The position numbers and the translations under genes are program-made. 64,000 nucleotides of DNA from the NCBI RefSeq assembly GCF_900142475.1, contig NZ_FRAY01000003.1, positions 124,001 to 188,000 on the forward strand, given 5' to 3'. This DNA is from Fibrobacter sp. UWH4. GTDB lineage: Bacteria > Fibrobacterota > Fibrobacteria > Fibrobacterales > Fibrobacteraceae. Under the pieces are notes generated by a model. The model ran no database searches. It saw nothing but the letters and a program-made list of their open reading frames with translations, and was not told the DNA's origin. Position 1 is the first letter of the stretch. The number at the start of each line of letters is the position of its first letter. Shown here one piece after another: positions 26,259 to 34,917 of this stretch.

Positions 26259-26560
26259 AAATTGGGGTTAAATTTTTACGAGTATAAAGTTACAAATTCT
26301 GGGGGCTTACGAATAGCGAAACCTTGCGAAAAGTGTTTACAAAATGGAGCTTTTGTAAATCGAAGCGGGGCGTTACGGGGCCGGCGCCTGAGGCCCCGTT
26401 CGAAGGGGTGACGGAAGACCCGGCGGGAATGTTGACTGGAGATTGCTTCGCCTTTGGCTCGCAATGACAATTTGGAGCCGGGGCTGAAGGCAGGGGGAGA
26501 CTTCCCCCTTTGCTGTATTTTTTTATATTTGGCTTGAATTTTTAACAAGTGATTAGGATT
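26259..26560. other. Intergenic stretch with dispersed repeats
   Basis: This 302-base divergent region contains GATTGCTTCGC-CTTTG-GCTCGCAATGAC (about 26450-26468), a family seen also at 14767 and 30060, and GC-rich palindromic bits near 26370-26430. A hairpin AGGGGGA-GACT-TCCCCCT (26492-26509) is followed by a T-run. No gene was seen. The promoters for the flanking divergent genes must lie here. Confidence 0.6.
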
Positions 26561-27315
26561 ATGAACAAAAGAATTCTTTCCGTCGTGCTGTTATCCTTGG
26601 TTGCGCTCGTTAGTGCCCAAACTGCTCCAAAGCTTAGTTCGCCTGCGCCCATGGAACACCGTGGTTTCTATAACAGCGTTTCTTTCGGAGCTGCCTACAA
26701 CTGGTATGAAAACAGCAAGAATGAAAAGACGAATACAACAATGGACGCACGAATGTTGTTAATCGCGAAATCAATACCTTCGAGTATAGCGGCGGCACGT
26801 TCCCGATGATTGAATTCAAGTTCGGTGTGGCACTCGCCAATTTGCTGGCGTTCCATACTGTTTTTAACATGGGTTTCTTCTCGGGTACGATAGAGGAAGG
26901 TTTTTCAGAGTACCGTAAGGAATGCGGTGAAAATAAAATCTGTATAGAGGAAGAACTGGAAAAGAAAAGGGTTAGGGATAAGTCTTCGGACGCTTACAGT
27001 TTCAGGTCATATATTGGTTTCGGCACGACCATTTACCCGATTCAGGACAAACAGTCCATAATGAATGGCCTCTTTGTCGGAGGTTCCATCGGTTATATGC
27101 TCTTTGCGACAATGATTAATGACGGCCTTGAAAATGCATCGGCGAATGCGGGGGCGGCTTTTCAGGTGGAACTCGGCAAGGACTGGTGGGTGAACGATCA
27201 CCTGTCTATCGGCGTGGGTCTCGGTTATGCGCGTAGTGGTTTGGTCTGGAACACGGTCAAGTCCTACGATACAGATAACGTAATTTCACTTTCGTTCAGG
27301 CTCACTCGAGGATAG
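26561..27315 (+). pseudogene. Frameshifted outer-membrane-barrel-like protein
   Basis: The first frame (ATG 26561) gives a signal peptide ('ILSVVLLSLVALVSAQ') and 'PMEHRGFYNSVSFG', then stops at 26809. The rest of the protein continues in the next frame from about 26725 to 27315 ('FPMIEFKFGVALANLLAF', 'YIGFGTTIYP', 'VELGKDWWVNDHLSIGVGLG'). One extra A in the A-run at 26724-26727 restores a single frame of about 250 residues. The joined product parallels its neighbour at 27319-28218 throughout. A terminal aromatic/beta pattern ('NVISLSFRLTRG') suits an outer-membrane beta barrel. It could be a decayed gene, a phase-variable gene or a base-calling error. Confidence 0.75.
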
Positions 27316-27318
27316 ACT

Positions 27319-28218
27319 ATGAAGATAGGTAAAAGTCTATTCGTGGCGATGGCGGTGTCTGTCGCTGCGTGGGCTCAGGACGAGATGGGACCGGTTGAAA
27401 GTCCCGCGGCGGAAATGCCGATGATGAGCGCTCCGCAAAATCCGAACCCGGCACTTGCGGCAGAACCTGTCGCTCCGGCGAAAAAGACTCGTGCGAAAAA
27501 GGTGCGCCCGCCCCATGAACATCGCGGATTCTTTTTCAGTATGGGCATGGGTGTCTCGTATGTGACGACATCCGTAGACGAATCAAATGTGGAGAACAGT
27601 TCGAGTGGGGGGTATACGGACTCGGATGGAAACTTTATTCCTCAAAGCAAGTATGAACGTGAAAGGATACTCCATGAGGAATTTTCCGGTTGGGCCACGC
27701 CGATTATCGAATTTCGCTTTGGAAAGTCTATCGGAAATTTAGTGGCATTGTATTCCATCTTCTCGACGGGTATCTACCAGGGGGAAGGTTCTCATAAAAA
27801 ACTGAATAGGGACCTTTCATATCGTTACGACCGCTCGGGCACCCTGGCATCAATTGATACGATTCCCAATGGAACCAAAAAGAAGAAGGACGGCGCTTTA
27901 GCTTTTTTTGAATCCTTTGGCCTGGGCCTTTCCGTTTATCCGTTCCGTGATCCGGAATCGGTTTTGAATGGGTTGTATATCGGTGCTTCCGGGGGCTTCG
28001 AGGCTTTTGACTCTCATCTGGACGATTCTTTTTCTCTTATTTCGAATGGCGGTGTCTATACACGTTTTGAATTGGGCAAGGATTGGTGGGTGAGCGATAT
28101 CTGGTCGCTCGGCGTGGGCTTTGCGTATGTCAATGTCACCGTCTTTGAAGATGGAAACGACAAGGAAGAACATGAGCGCAATTCCATTAGCTTCTTTATA
28201 AGGCTGACTCACGGATAA
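27319..28218 (+). CDS. Outer-membrane-barrel-like protein, paralogue of 26561-27315
   Basis: A 299-residue exported protein: signal 'SLFVAMAVSVAAWAQ', a Pro/Ala-rich linker to about residue 65, then 'PHEHRGFFFSMGMGVSY' and alternating strands with 'IIEFRFGKSIGNLVALY', 'GLGLSVYPFRDPESVLNGLY' and 'FELGKDWWVSDIWSLGVGF'. It ends 'NSISFFIRLTHG', like a beta-barrel C-terminus. AGGA lies 6 bases before the ATG, and only 3 bases separate it from the upstream frameshifted paralogue, so the pair is a tandem duplication. A terminator follows at 28250-28276. Function unknown; an outer-membrane location is inferred. Confidence 0.78.
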   Translation: MKIGKSLFVAMAVSVAAWAQDEMGPVESPAAEMPMMSAPQNPNPALAAEPVAPAKKTRAKKVRPPHEHRGFFFSMGMGVSYVTTSVDESNVENSSSGGYTDSDGNFIPQSKYERERILHEEFSGWATPIIEFRFGKSIGNLVALYSIFSTGIYQGEGSHKKLNRDLSYRYDRSGTLASIDTIPNGTKKKKDGALAFFESFGLGLSVYPFRDPESVLNGLYIGASGGFEAFDSHLDDSFSLISNGGVYTRFELGKDWWVSDIWSLGVGFAYVNVTVFEDGNDKEEHERNSISFFIRLTHG

Positions 28219-28249
28219 AAAGGATTCTGCGAAATCCCTGTGAATATGC

Positions 28250-28276
28250 AAACGCCCCGAAAAATCGGGGCGTTTT
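28250..28276 (+). terminator. Rho-independent terminator
   Basis: AAACGCCCCGA (28250-28260), four A's, then TCGGGGCGTTTT (28265-28276), 31 bases after the barrel-like gene. Confidence 0.85.
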
Positions 28277-28290
28277 GACGTAGGAAAATT

Positions 28291-28378
28291 GGTCGCGAGC
28301 GGTCTTACCGTGAGCAAAAAGCGACCCGTATTAACGGGTCGCGATTGACGCCTTTGGCGTCCGCAGCTTCGGCTCAGC
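28291..28378. repeat. Dispersed repeats and hairpin downstream of nuoN
   Basis: GCGACCCG-TATTAA-CGGGTCGC (28321-28342) can terminate the nuo operon on the minus strand. It is preceded by CCGTGAGCA, as is the hairpin at 23029-23050. A 32-bp element (28347-28378, beginning GACGCCTTTGGCGTCCGCA) recurs inverted at 49289-49320 with 29 of 32 matches. TCGCGAGCGGTCTTACCG (28293-28310) recurs exactly at 53215-53232 inside mlaD. Confidence 0.7.
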
Positions 28379-28479
28379 AATAAAATTAAACAAGTTTAAT
28401 TTTGCTGCATTCGCCTTGCATGCTTTTGCGAGAGAATCGGCTTCAGAGTAAGGATTCTGTTGAATATAGCCGATTCGGT

Positions 28480-30012
28480 CTAAAAAGTAAAACCAGCGAA
28501 GATATTGTCGCTCAGGAACGGCAGCACTCCAAGCACGATCACTGCCACGGTCAGGAGGACGATGACGCCGCGCTGACGCTTGGTCATACGCAACGGATTC
28601 AGGTGCATTTCGGCGGTGTCCTGTGAGCCGGAGCCATCAAGCGTAAGCTGATGGTGTAGGCGAGAGCGAGACGATGTCGTAAGTTCTTGCTGCGATAGAG
28701 TCGAGCGGTCTGTAGGATCGATCCAGGCGCTCTTAATGAGCTGCAAGTAGTAGTACAGCGCAAGCACGTTGTTCAGCACGGCGAATGCCACGATTCCGTA
28801 GTGGCCGGTCGATGCGCCACTGAAGAAAAGGTGGAACTTTCCGAAGAAACCAGCAAGCGGCGGAATACCTGCGAGGCTGAACATAGCGACGGCAAGCGCA
28901 ATCGCGAGTGTCGGCTTCTGCTTGGAAAGTCCGCGCAGGGAATCGAAGGTTTCTTCGCGGTGGTGACCGATGATGCCGAAGATGAAGAACGCGAGATAGT
29001 TCGAAACGGCGTATACGAACAAGTAGTAGATAATGGCGGTCTTTCCCATGACGGCATCACCGAGGAGCGCCACCATAATATAGCCCGCCTGCGCAATGGA
29101 GCTGTAGGCCATGAAACGGCGCAGCCTGCTCTGCTTGAGGGCGCCGAGGTTTCCGACGAACAAGGTTGTGCCGGCAAGAAGGGCGATGAACGGGGCAATC
29201 TGTTCCTTGATGGGGGAGAGCGGACCATAGACCAGAACGACGAGGAATGCGATTGCGGTCGCCTTGGAGGTTACCGAAAGAATGGCGGTCACGGGCGTAG
29301 GTGCACCTTCGTAAACGTCGGGGGCCCAGGTGTAGAATGGGAACAGGGTCAGCTTGAAACCGATTCCTGCAAACAGGAACAGCACGGCAATCCACAGCAA
29401 TGGAGAACTTCCGCTTGCAACTGCCTGCTGGATGGAATCAAAGTGGATGGAACCTGAGAAACCGTAAAGGTAGCTGAATCCGAACAGTTCGAAGGCTGTC
29501 GCAACGGAGCCCATCAGGATATATTTGGTGGCTGCTTCTGAACCGTATTGGTCGCGCTTGTTCCATGCGGCAAGGGCGTACATCGGGATTGTTGCGATTT
29601 CAAGGCCCAGGAAGAACGTGAGCAGATCGCAGGCCGACACGACGGTGAATCCGCCGAAGGTGGCGAATGCCACGGTGCCGATAAATTCTGCAATTTGGTG
29701 CATGGCGGGCTTGCCGTCGCCGCCGTGTTCAAAGTAATCCTTCGCAAGCCAAATGCCGAGAATGGCCGAAACCATCAGCACTTCGCGCATGAGCACGCCG
29801 AAATCGTCGATGTGCCAGTTCGTGATGAAGAACCGGCCCACTCCGCCCGAAAGCGGAATGAAGTTCAACAGGACAAAGATGGCAATGAAACCGATGTTCG
29901 CAATGCGCCAGGGCACCTTGGAACGGTCGGTGCAGAAGAGCCTGCTTCCGATCACGATGAACGGAAAAAGCAGAAGCAGTAAGTCGGGGATAATAAAATT
30001 GGGAATATACAT
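28480..30012 (-). CDS. nuoN: NADH-quinone oxidoreductase subunit N, with repeat-encoded loop
   Basis: A 510-residue antiporter-like subunit of complex I with about 14 membrane helices and the conserved motifs 'FKLTLFPFYTWAPDVYEGAP' and 'SLAGIPPLAGFFGKFHLF'. Near the C-terminus, between the last two helices, is an extra polar loop of about 45 residues ('DRSTLSQQELTTSSRSRL' and 'DGSGSQDTAEMHLNP'). It is partly encoded by a dispersed repeat (28661-28711) also found outside genes at 23056-23106. The reading frame is intact. It is last in the nuo operon, 72 bases after nuoM, whereas the other junctions mostly overlap or nearly touch. Confidence 0.9.
   Translation of the reverse strand: MYIPNFIIPDLLLLLFPFIVIGSRLFCTDRSKVPWRIANIGFIAIFVLLNFIPLSGGVGRFFITNWHIDDFGVLMREVLMVSAILGIWLAKDYFEHGGDGKPAMHQIAEFIGTVAFATFGGFTVVSACDLLTFFLGLEIATIPMYALAAWNKRDQYGSEAATKYILMGSVATAFELFGFSYLYGFSGSIHFDSIQQAVASGSSPLLWIAVLFLFAGIGFKLTLFPFYTWAPDVYEGAPTPVTAILSVTSKATAIAFLVVLVYGPLSPIKEQIAPFIALLAGTTLFVGNLGALKQSRLRRFMAYSSIAQAGYIMVALLGDAVMGKTAIIYYLFVYAVSNYLAFFIFGIIGHHREETFDSLRGLSKQKPTLAIALAVAMFSLAGIPPLAGFFGKFHLFFSGASTGHYGIVAFAVLNNVLALYYYLQLIKSAWIDPTDRSTLSQQELTTSSRSRLHHQLTLDGSGSQDTAEMHLNPLRMTKRQRGVIVLLTVAVIVLGVLPFLSDNIFAGFTF
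28661..28711 (-). repeat. Dispersed repeat inside nuoN coding sequence
   Basis: A 51-base element matching 23056-23106 (about 40 of 51 positions). The outer parts CGAGAGCGAG and CTGCGATAGAG-CGAGCGGTCT are nearly identical and the middle diverges. In nuoN it is translated in frame as the Ser/Arg-rich loop. Confidence 0.8.
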
Positions 30013-30084
30013 AGTTGGTAGAACTTAGAACTTAGTTAGTAGTTGAAATAAATAAAAGTGGTCATTGCGAGCGTAGCGAAGCAG
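30013..30084. repeat. Dispersed repeats in the nuoM-nuoN gap
   Basis: GGTAGAACTTAGAACTTAG (about 30015-30033) is the same micro-repeat as at 38850-38922. GTCATTGCGAGCGTAGCGAAGCA (about 30062-30084) is an inverted copy of the GCTTCGC...GCAATGAC family. Confidence 0.7.
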
Positions 30085-31596
30085 TTATAAGGTGGAGTTA
30101 ATCTTCTCAAAAATGGGAGCAATACTTTGGTCGAGCATGTCGGCAATCCATCCGGGGAACACGCCAATCAAAAGGAGACAGAGCACCAGAACCACGACCA
30201 CGAGCTTTTCGCGGAAAGTCGCGTCGGTAAGTGTCTCGTACTTGGCGGGCATATTGCCGTGCAGCATGCGGTTGGCCGTCTGCAGAATGTAAACGGCGGT
30301 CGTCGTAATCGAGAGAATTGCAAGCACGGTCACGATGCGCGTAAGCGTAGAATCCTGCTGGAAGGCGCCGATAAAGATGTTGCTTTCGGCGATGAACCCG
30401 CTGAAACCCGGCAGACCAAGGCCTGCAAAGCCTGCGATAACAAAACCTACGCCGAGGAATGGGAGCTTGCGCATGATGCCGCCCATCTCGGTGATGTCAC
30501 GGGTATGCGTGCGTTCGTAGATCATGCCGATGGTCGCAAAGAAAAGTCCCGTCAGGAATCCGTGAGAAATCATCTGGAGAGAGGCTCCGCGAAGTCCCAC
30601 CGGAGTAAGCGCCGCGAGACCGAGGAAAATCAGGCCCAAGTGGCTAATGGAACTGTAAGCGGTAATGTACTTGAGGTCCTTGTGGCGCAGTGCAATGAAG
30701 GGGCCGAGAACCACGTTGAAAATCAGGAGCGCCACCACGTACGGGAGCCAGATCTTGGCTGCTTCCGGCATCAGGAACATCGCGACGCGAAGACAACCGT
30801 AAGCGCCCATCTTCATCATCACGCCGGCGGCAAGCATCGAGACTGCCGTCGGAGCGGCGGAGTGACCGTCCGGACTCCAGAAGTGGAACGGAAACAGGGA
30901 ACTCGAAACGGCAAATCCCATGAACATAAGCGGGAACGCCCACATCTGGAAATCCATCGGGAGCGTCACCTTGGAAAGTTCGACAAGGCTGAAACTGTAG
31001 ATCCCGCTTTCGAAGTAGAGTCCGAACAGCGTCGCCAAAATCATCGAGGAGCCGAACGCAAGGGTCAAGGTCAGCTTTTTACCGCCGTAGTCCTTGCGGC
31101 CCGAGCCGTAGCCCGCGATCATCAGGTACATGCAGAGTGCTTCCATTTCGTAGAACACGAAGAACAGCACCAGGTCCATGCTCATGAACACGCCGTAGAC
31201 GCTCGTTGCCAGGAGCTGGATGAGCGCGAAGAAAACTTTCTGGTTGCCCTTGATGTTCCAGCTGACAAGAATGCCGCCCCAGACGATGACCGCCGTAAGG
31301 AACAGCAGGAACATGTTGAGTCCGTCCGCACCGACAATGTAGTGGGCGTTGAACATGTGAAGCCAGGGGATGTCCATGTAGTAGTGCAACAGGAGCGGGG
31401 CCGATTCCTTGGCGGCCGAATCCACTCCAAGCGTGTATAGCCTGTAAGTAAGGTAACCGACAAGCAGAAGGACGATCGTTCCCGATGCAGCGTGGATGGT
31501 CTTGAGGAGCGTTTCCTTTTGAGCGGAAATCGGAGCGCAGGCCAAAACCGTAATCAGCGGGAGGATCCAGATAAGGTTAAAAAGCAAAGTATCCAT
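30085..31596 (-). CDS. nuoM: NADH-quinone oxidoreductase subunit M
   Basis: A 503-residue proton-pumping subunit with about 14 helices. Conserved elements include 'ADGLNMFLLFLTA', the Glu helix 'FFVFYEMEALCMYLMI', 'SSLFPFHFWSPDGHSAAPTA' and 'HLGLIFLGLAAL'. It belongs to the membrane arm of complex I in the inner membrane. It sits 15 bases after nuoL on the same transcript. Confidence 0.93.
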   Translation of the reverse strand: MDTLLFNLIWILPLITVLACAPISAQKETLLKTIHAASGTIVLLLVGYLTYRLYTLGVDSAAKESAPLLLHYYMDIPWLHMFNAHYIVGADGLNMFLLFLTAVIVWGGILVSWNIKGNQKVFFALIQLLATSVYGVFMSMDLVLFFVFYEMEALCMYLMIAGYGSGRKDYGGKKLTLTLAFGSSMILATLFGLYFESGIYSFSLVELSKVTLPMDFQMWAFPLMFMGFAVSSSLFPFHFWSPDGHSAAPTAVSMLAAGVMMKMGAYGCLRVAMFLMPEAAKIWLPYVVALLIFNVVLGPFIALRHKDLKYITAYSSISHLGLIFLGLAALTPVGLRGASLQMISHGFLTGLFFATIGMIYERTHTRDITEMGGIMRKLPFLGVGFVIAGFAGLGLPGFSGFIAESNIFIGAFQQDSTLTRIVTVLAILSITTTAVYILQTANRMLHGNMPAKYETLTDATFREKLVVVVLVLCLLLIGVFPGWIADMLDQSIAPIFEKINSTL

Positions 31597-31611
31597 AGTT
31601 AAACCTTTCGC

Positions 31612-33567
31612 CTAGAAGGGGAGTTGTCCCAGGAAACGCCACAGCAATACGCCGATAATCAGCGTGCCCAGATAAAAACTCAGGTTGCCGCCCTGCGCGT
31701 AACGCACGAGGTCGCCCAACTTGTGGATGAACCAGATGCAGAATGCGAGGATCCCTTCGATAATGTAGTCCTGGATGAAACGGGCCACGCGGGCGATGCC
31801 GCCAATCACGAATTGACGCACCACGGCGTAGTACATTTCGTCGAAGTAGAACTTGTGGTAAACGACCTTGTAGAGTGCGCTGCGGTTGGATTCGTCGAGG
31901 GCGCGTTCCACTTTTGCCTTCGGGCTTGCGTAGAAGAACCAGGCGATTAAAAGAGCGACAGCGGCAACGGCTACAGCCACGTACGGGATCCATTCGGCGT
32001 GGGGGAGCAACACCAGTTGCGGCACGCGGAGTCTACCCGGTACAAAGTAGTGTTCGAAGATGCCCTTGCCCAGGAGGCCGCTCAACAGGGCCGGTACGGC
32101 AAGAATCACAATCGGGAGCGTCATGAAGAAGTCTTCGTGCACATGCCCTTGCTTCACCGATTCGGAACGCGGAGCGCCGTGGAACGCGAGGAAGAACAGA
32201 CGGAACATGTAGAAGGTGGTGAGGCCGCTCGTGAGAATCGCGAGGCCGAAAACCACATAATGATGCCCCTGGAAGGCTGCCAAGATGATTTCGTCCTTGG
32301 AGAAGAATCCAGAGAACGGCGGAATGCCTGCGATGGCGAGTACGCAAATAAGGCAACTCCAGTAGGTGAGCGGCATTTTCTTGCGGAGCCCGCCCATGGC
32401 GTCCAAATCATTCGTATGTACCTGGTGAATCAGGCTACCGGCGATGAGGAACAAGGCGCACTTGAAGAAAGCGTGCGTAAAGATGTGGAAGGTGGAGGCT
32501 GTCCAGCCGGTGGCAATGACGGCATCGCCGGTTTTGCAGGCGCCAAGAGCAAACATCATGTAGCCGAGCTGCGAAAGCGTCGAGTAGGCGAGAATGCGTT
32601 TGATGTCCTTTTGCGTGCAAGCGATGACTGCTGCAAAAATCATGGTGAAGGCGCCGACCCACATAATGAGCGTGAGCGAGTTGCCGCACACGGCGAAGAA
32701 CGGGAAGAGTCTTGCGACCAGATAAACGCCTGCGACCACCATGGTGGCACTATGGATGATCGAAGACACCGGAGTCGGACCTTCCATCGCGTTCGGAAGC
32801 CAGATATGCATCGGGAACATGGCGGACTTGCCCCAGCCACCCGTAAAGATAAGGATGGATCCGATGATGAGCGCGTCAGCCTTGCTTACGACCATAAGGC
32901 CGAGGTCTATCGTTTCTTTCTTGAAGGCGGCGAGCGTAAGGCCGTTCAGGGTAAAGAAGTCAAAACTTTGCACCACGTAGCTCACGATCACGATACCGAG
33001 CAGGAAGAAACTGTCGGCAAAGCGCGTGAGGATGAACGCTTGCTTGGAGGCGCTCACGGCCGAGGGCTTGTGATACCAGAAACCGATGAGAAGGTAGCTA
33101 GATACACCCACGAGTTCCCAGAAGATGAACATCTGGAAAAGGTTCGTGGCGGCCACGAGACCGAGCATGCTGAAGCTGAACAGCGAGAGAATCGAGAAGA
33201 AACGGCCGGCGCTGCGGTCGCCCCTCATGTAACCGATGCTGTAGATGTTCACGAGGAAGGATATCACCGTGACCACCACGAGCATCATCACCGAAAGCGG
33301 ATCGATGAGGAGGCCAATCTTTGCGGCGAAATTTTCCGCAAAACTCAGGAACGGGAAGTCGAACAGGACCGCTTTCTGCGGGGCGAAAGTGGAGCTGAAG
33401 TAGTGTACCGCGACAATCAGCGCGGAAACCATGGCAATGCCGTTTCCAGCAACGGCGAATGCGGCAGCAGCCTTGTCGGATTTTCGTCCGAGGAAAAGTC
33501 CATTGACCGCAAATACGATAAGCGGCATCAAGAAGATGAGATAGCTGATGGAAACGTCGTTAATCAT
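31612..33567 (-). CDS. nuoL: NADH-quinone oxidoreductase subunit L
   Basis: A 651-residue distal antiporter-like subunit of usual length. Motifs are 'FWELVGVSSYLLIGFWYHKP', 'GKSAMFPMHIWLPNAMEGPT', 'LAYSTLSQLGYMMFALG' and 'HAFFKCALFLIAGSLIH'. The long amphipathic helix and final anchor helix occupy the last 100 residues. Its ATG overlaps the end of nuoK by 8 bases. Confidence 0.94.
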   Translation of the reverse strand: MINDVSISYLIFLMPLIVFAVNGLFLGRKSDKAAAAFAVAGNGIAMVSALIVAVHYFSSTFAPQKAVLFDFPFLSFAENFAAKIGLLIDPLSVMMLVVVTVISFLVNIYSIGYMRGDRSAGRFFSILSLFSFSMLGLVAATNLFQMFIFWELVGVSSYLLIGFWYHKPSAVSASKQAFILTRFADSFFLLGIVIVSYVVQSFDFFTLNGLTLAAFKKETIDLGLMVVSKADALIIGSILIFTGGWGKSAMFPMHIWLPNAMEGPTPVSSIIHSATMVVAGVYLVARLFPFFAVCGNSLTLIMWVGAFTMIFAAVIACTQKDIKRILAYSTLSQLGYMMFALGACKTGDAVIATGWTASTFHIFTHAFFKCALFLIAGSLIHQVHTNDLDAMGGLRKKMPLTYWSCLICVLAIAGIPPFSGFFSKDEIILAAFQGHHYVVFGLAILTSGLTTFYMFRLFFLAFHGAPRSESVKQGHVHEDFFMTLPIVILAVPALLSGLLGKGIFEHYFVPGRLRVPQLVLLPHAEWIPYVAVAVAAVALLIAWFFYASPKAKVERALDESNRSALYKVVYHKFYFDEMYYAVVRQFVIGGIARVARFIQDYIIEGILAFCIWFIHKLGDLVRYAQGGNLSFYLGTLIIGVLLWRFLGQLPF

Positions 33568-33865
33568 GGAGGTCCCTCAACTGTTCTACGTCCAGACTCT
33601 TATAGCGGCGGTACATCGACACGATGATTGCAAGGGCGATTGCCATTTCGCAGGCGGTCACCGCAATCACGAAGATGCTGAAGAGTGCTCCCGCTGTGGA
33701 GTCGCTGGCGCTGAAGTAGGCAAAAGAAATAAAGTTAATGTTCGCTGCATTCAGCATGAGTTCAATCGAAATCAGCATGCCGATCAAGTGACGGCGGCGC
33801 ATCAAGCCCCACACGCCAATGCCGAAAAGCAGGAATGCGAGAATGAGACAATTCATCAGGGTCAT
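33560..33865 (-). CDS. nuoK: NADH-quinone oxidoreductase subunit K
   Basis: A 101-residue protein with three membrane helices and the conserved Glu helices 'HLIGMLISIELMLNAANINF' and 'VIAVTACEMAIALAIIVSMY'. The ATG at 33865 (MTLMNCL) is chosen because it overlaps the nuoJ stop as ATGA and gives the normal family length; the frame extends 15 codons further upstream without conserved sequence. Confidence 0.92.
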   Translation of the reverse strand: MTLMNCLILAFLLFGIGVWGLMRRRHLIGMLISIELMLNAANINFISFAYFSASDSTAGALFSIFVIAVTACEMAIALAIIVSMYRRYKSLDVEQLRDLHD

Positions 33866-34443
33866 TTTTCTTCTTCCTCCTTGCCTTTGCGGGCGATGGT
33901 GATGGCGCAAATGAGCGTCATCAGGAGAAGGATACTCACGACTTCGAACGGAATCACGAATCCGTCTTCGCCGTAGCCCAGCAGTCTAAGAGCGAATGCC
34001 TTGAGCGAAGCGTAACCTTCGGGGGCGGCAACGACGCCGTTTGAAAGCCCTTCGATGGGAAGCAGGCACTTGACCATCACGAGCACAAAGATAATCGAGA
34101 GCGCGAATGCGGCAAAGATTCTCGGAATCTTCACCGAGAAAGCGTCTTCGCCGAGGCGGCTTGTCAAGAGAATCGTGAACACCACGAAAATCACGACGCC
34201 GCCCACATAGACCATCACCTGGGCGAGTGCGGTAAATTCCGCATGCAGGAGCAGATAAAGAATCGCTGTCGCGACGAAGCTGAAAATCAGGAACACGGCA
34301 CTCTGCAAGATGTTCTTGACGGCGACCGTGCAGACGGCGGTTACAAGGATAATAAAGGCTACCAGATAGAACGCCAAGTCCATTCCACCCATCGGGAAGG
34401 CGACATTCTGCGGAATAAGCCCTGCTAACAGATTCTGGATCAT
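33862..34443 (-). CDS. nuoJ: NADH-quinone oxidoreductase subunit J
   Basis: A 193-residue subunit with five membrane helices, with the family signature around 'NILQSAVFLIFSFVATAILY' and 'ALAQVMVYVGGVVIFVVFTI', including the pi-bulge helix near residues 65-85. It ends in a charged tail ('RKGKEEEEK'). It shares one base with the nuoI stop and four with the nuoK start. Confidence 0.92.
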   Translation of the reverse strand: MIQNLLAGLIPQNVAFPMGGMDLAFYLVAFIILVTAVCTVAVKNILQSAVFLIFSFVATAILYLLLHAEFTALAQVMVYVGGVVIFVVFTILLTSRLGEDAFSVKIPRIFAAFALSIIFVLVMVKCLLPIEGLSNGVVAAPEGYASLKAFALRLLGYGEDGFVIPFEVVSILLLMTLICAITIARKGKEEEEK

Positions 34444-34916
34444 TAGCCTTGGCCCTCCTTTTTATTAAGAATCATTTCGAGCGTATTCGGGTCGGTCGTG
34501 GCGACTTCGAATGCCTGGCTCATGCGGATAGCGCCAAACGGGCAGGCTTCCACGCAGAGCCCGCACTGGGTGCAGCTTGCGAAGTGGTAGACGTAGCGAC
34601 CGAGCACCTTTTTGCCCGCGATGTTCTTGGTCGAAAGCACGTTGATCGAGGCGTTCGGGCAGGCGCGTTCGCACATGCCGCAAGCGGTGCAGTGGTTGTT
34701 CCCGTCGGCGTCTTCGATCATTTCGAGGCGGCCACGGTAACGTTCGTGCATCTTGAGCGTCTTCCTGTTTTCAGGATACTGCTCGGTTACGATGCGTCTG
34801 GGATCAAAGAAATACTTGAGCGAAACGGACAAGCCGCAAATCAGGCTCCACGGGCCCGTAATGCAGCGCTTCAGGTAACGCTTGATGTACTTGCGTGTTG
34901 AAAGTCTTTCTTGCAT
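34443..34916 (-). CDS. nuoI: NADH-quinone oxidoreductase subunit I (2x[4Fe-4S])
   Basis: A 157-residue ferredoxin-like subunit with two complete 4Fe-4S motifs, 'CTACGMCERACPNA' and 'CTQCGLCVEACPFG', which hold clusters N6a and N6b between the peripheral electron input and NuoB. The N-terminal helix ('SLICGLSVSLKYFFDP') lies on the membrane. Because nuoEFG are missing from the operon, the electron donor to NuoI is uncertain and may be a ferredoxin or another module. Confidence 0.94.
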   Translation of the reverse strand: MQERLSTRKYIKRYLKRCITGPWSLICGLSVSLKYFFDPRRIVTEQYPENRKTLKMHERYRGRLEMIEDADGNNHCTACGMCERACPNASINVLSTKNIAGKKVLGRYVYHFASCTQCGLCVEACPFGAIRMSQAFEVATTDPNTLEMILNKKEGQG

Positions 34917-34917
34917 A

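Noticed and set aside
30127-33627. Plus-strand frames of 437 and 542 codons opposite nuoM and nuoL
   Set aside because: Charged, domain-free shadows of membrane-protein genes.
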